The position numbers were made by a program, and so were the translations under genes. A stretch of 25,252 nt of DNA, from assembly GCA_046047235.1 (NCBI GenBank), contig JBJOII010000054.1, positions 1-25,252 on the forward strand. Direction: 5' to 3'. This stretch comes from JBMTVN01 sp046047235 (GTDB taxonomy: Bacteria > Verrucomicrobiota > Verrucomicrobiia > Limisphaerales > JAHDYP01). The notes beneath the pieces are model-generated. The model was not told the origin of the DNA and did not search any database. It worked only from the letters and a program-made list of their open reading frames with translations. Positions 23,713-25,252 of this stretch are shown piece after piece. The first letter of the stretch is position 1. Every line of letters begins with the position of its first letter.

Positions 23713-24556
23713 CCCTAACCCGTTCCGCGTCGTCCTCTACGAAGGCTCCGGCGCACTCCCGCTCGATACGGACGACCGCTTCAATGCCATCCAAGCGCTC
23801 TTGAACGATGGACTCGCCGTCACCCGCGCAGGCTCAGAACGCCCCCTGCCCCCACCCGACCACGCCAGCCTCGTCGTCCTCGGCCGCTTCAACAACAACC
23901 CGCCGTCAACGGAACAAGACGCCACCAACGGTGCCCACGTACGCTGGATGGAACTCGATCCCGACCCCGCTAACCTGCCCGGATCAGTCCGATCACACTC
24001 CACCGCCAGTAGCGAAAACCCGGACAAACCCTGGACACCCTGGTTCCCGGTCATCGACTACGACCGCTGCACCAATTGCATGCAGTGCCTCAGCTTCTGC
24101 CTCTTTGGTGTCTATGGCGTCGATGGCGAGCAACAAATCCAGGTGCAGAATCAAAACCAGTGCAAAACGCTCTGCCCCGCCTGCTCCCGTGTCTGCCCCG
24201 AAGCCGCCATCATGTTCCCCAAATATAAAGCGGGCCCCATCAATGGCGACGAAGTCAGCGACTCCGACCTCCAAAGGGAAAAAATGAAGGTCGACCTCAG
24301 CTCGCTCCTCGGTGGCGATATCTACTCCATGCTCCGCACCCGCAGCCAACGCGCCAATACCCGCTTCTCCAAGGAACGCGACGCCGATAAAGCCCTCAAC
24401 GAACGGACCAAATGCCTCAAGGCTCTCGGTGAAATCGCCGCCGATATCCCGCCCGAAGTCCTGCAGAATTTACCCTCACCCGAGGAAATCAGCCGTCGCG
24501 CCGCCGAGGCCGCCGCCCGCGCCGCCGCCGCCCAAGCCGGAAAAAACCCAGCCTGA
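23702..24556 (+). CDS. Ferredoxin-like protein with two [4Fe-4S] motifs
   Basis: This 284-residue protein has three parts. Residues 1-~65 form a small alpha/beta segment (RVVLYEGSGALPL, DDRFNAIQALLNDGLAVTRAG, ASLVVLGRF) that I do not recognise. Residues ~117-172 form a bacterial dicluster ferredoxin: Cys123-x2-Cys126-x2-Cys129-x3-Cys133, then Cys154-x3-Cys158-x2-Cys161-x3-Cys165-Pro. The remainder is a charged helical tail ending in an Ala-rich stretch near 265-280. A role as electron carrier or Fe-S partner for the radical SAM enzyme 3 bp downstream, or for the HdrA-like protein, is likely. The start at 23702 lies inside the preceding gene. The irregular second motif (three residues between the first two Cys) is unusual for simple ferredoxins. 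Confidence 0.8.
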   Translation: MSLDPNPFRVVLYEGSGALPLDTDDRFNAIQALLNDGLAVTRAGSERPLPPPDHASLVVLGRFNNNPPSTEQDATNGAHVRWMELDPDPANLPGSVRSHSTASSENPDKPWTPWFPVIDYDRCTNCMQCLSFCLFGVYGVDGEQQIQVQNQNQCKTLCPACSRVCPEAAIMFPKYKAGPINGDEVSDSDLQREKMKVDLSSLLGGDIYSMLRTRSQRANTRFSKERDADKALNERTKCLKALGEIAADIPPEVLQNLPSPEEISRRAAEAAARAAAAQAGKNPA

Positions 24557-24559
24557 CGC

Positions 24560-25252
24560 ATGGTCATCCAACTCGTCACCCGCACCCTCCGCAGCGCCGA
24601 TAAAGGCTGCCTCGCCCGCTTCTGCTGGAACTTCGGCGTCAAGGGCGTCCTCTCCATCGAACGCTATAAACGCCGCCTCAAAAAAGGAAAGTTCTTCCCC
24701 CCCTTCCTCTACCTCTCCATCGTCAATTCCTGCAACCTCCGCTGCCAAGGCTGCTGGGTCGACGTCGAAGCCCCCCGCAGCGCCATCGAGCTCAGCACGC
24801 TCAGCCGCGTCATCCGTGAAGCCCAAACCCAAGGCAATTCCTTCTTCGGGATCCTAGGCGGTGAACCCTTCATGCACCCGGAACTCTTCGACCTCCTCGA
24901 AGCCCACCGGGATTGCTACTTCCAAATCTTCACCAACGGACAGTTCATCACGGAAAAACACGCGGAACGACTCCGTAAACTCGGCAACGCCACCCCCCTC
25001 ATCAGTATCGAAGGCACGGAAATCGTCAGCAACCAGCGCCGCGGTGGCCAGGACGTCTATAACCGCACGCTCCGTGGCCTCGATAACGCCATCCAAGCCG
25101 GCCTCCTCACCGGCGTCGCTACCTCCGTCTGCCAAACCAATATCAAGGACCTGCTCACGGAATCCTGGCTCGACCAGCTCATCCAACGCGGCGCCCACTA
25201 CGTCTGGTACCATACCTACCGGCCCGTCGGCCCAGCCATGAACCCCGCCCTC
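24560..25252 (+). CDS. Radical SAM enzyme, 3' truncated by the window
   Basis: The frame is open from the ATG at 24560 to the last base (231 codons), so the C-terminus lies outside. After ~45 basic residues comes FLYLSIVNSCNLRCQGCW with the radical SAM cluster triad Cys58-x3-Cys62-x2-Cys65, which binds a [4Fe-4S] cluster and S-adenosylmethionine. GILGGEPFMHPEL (Gly-Gly-Glu-Pro at 100-103) is the SAM-binding GGEP motif, followed by QIFTNGQFI and LISIEGTE. This is the MoaA/NifB/PqqE/HpnH-type architecture. Whether a SPASM or other auxiliary cluster domain follows cannot be seen. It starts 3 bp after the ferredoxin stop, so it is the fourth gene of the operon. The substrate is unknown. Confidence 0.88.
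   Translation, partial: MVIQLVTRTLRSADKGCLARFCWNFGVKGVLSIERYKRRLKKGKFFPPFLYLSIVNSCNLRCQGCWVDVEAPRSAIELSTLSRVIREAQTQGNSFFGILGGEPFMHPELFDLLEAHRDCYFQIFTNGQFITEKHAERLRKLGNATPLISIEGTEIVSNQRRGGQDVYNRTLRGLDNAIQAGLLTGVATSVCQTNIKDLLTESWLDQLIQRGAHYVWYHTYRPVGPAMNPAL

Overview
The window is GC-rich and gene-dense. The strongest taxonomic markers are the paired Planctomycetes/Verrucomicrobia families at 12022-16106: a cytochrome-c-like PSCyt1/DUF1549/DUF1553 protein and a Tat-exported DUF1501 protein. Together with the density of exported carbohydrate-active enzymes and the intergenic heptamer repeats, they point to the PVC group. A free-living, polysaccharide-degrading member of Verrucomicrobiota is my best guess, with Planctomycetota as the alternative. 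This is inference from gene families, since no rRNA or marker gene is present. The + strand is strikingly C-rich and G-poor throughout, even across minus-strand genes.

Layout. (1) 1-6519 is mainly exported carbohydrate metabolism: the 3' end of a glycoside-hydrolase-like protein, a five-bladed-propeller glycosidase-like protein, an inositol-monophosphatase-family phosphatase, a secreted GlcG/HbpS-like protein, a GH26 mannanase-like enzyme and an exported serine esterase. A 495-bp gene-free stretch (3656-4150) holds several small repeats. (2) 6610-11346 is one very long pyruvate:ferredoxin oxidoreductase-type gene on the minus strand. It is separated from the convergent esterase by a perfect hairpin. 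(3) 11594-16106 is a three-gene minus-strand operon: PSCyt1/DUF1549/DUF1553, DUF1501 and a small single-pass membrane protein of unknown function. (4) 16272-20293 holds a short-chain dehydrogenase, a large secreted protein resembling (alpha/alpha)-toroid polysaccharide lyases, and an aquaglyceroporin. (5) 20463-25252 is a compact Fe-S, lipoyl and metallochaperone region.

Region 5 is the most interesting part. A CobW/G3E GTPase and a cysteine desulfurase are tail-to-tail with a 4-bp overlap. The cysteine desulfurase is head-to-head, 33 bp away, with a four-gene + strand operon: a GcvH-like lipoyl-carrier protein, a 134-residue protein resembling the N-terminal Fe-S domain of HdrA, a 2x[4Fe-4S] ferredoxin-like protein, and a radical SAM enzyme cut by the window end. 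The first three operon genes overlap, and the fourth starts 3 bp after the third. No other glycine-cleavage gene is nearby. A lipoyl carrier beside an HdrA-like module recalls the sHdr-LbpA sulfur-oxidation logic, but the gene set differs. I propose it as a candidate undescribed redox or maturation system, with the PFOR as a possible but unlinked electron source.

Most genes with exported products have clear signal peptides. Many + strand starts lack a recognisable Shine-Dalgarno sequence, so start choices rest largely on homology and signal-peptide position.
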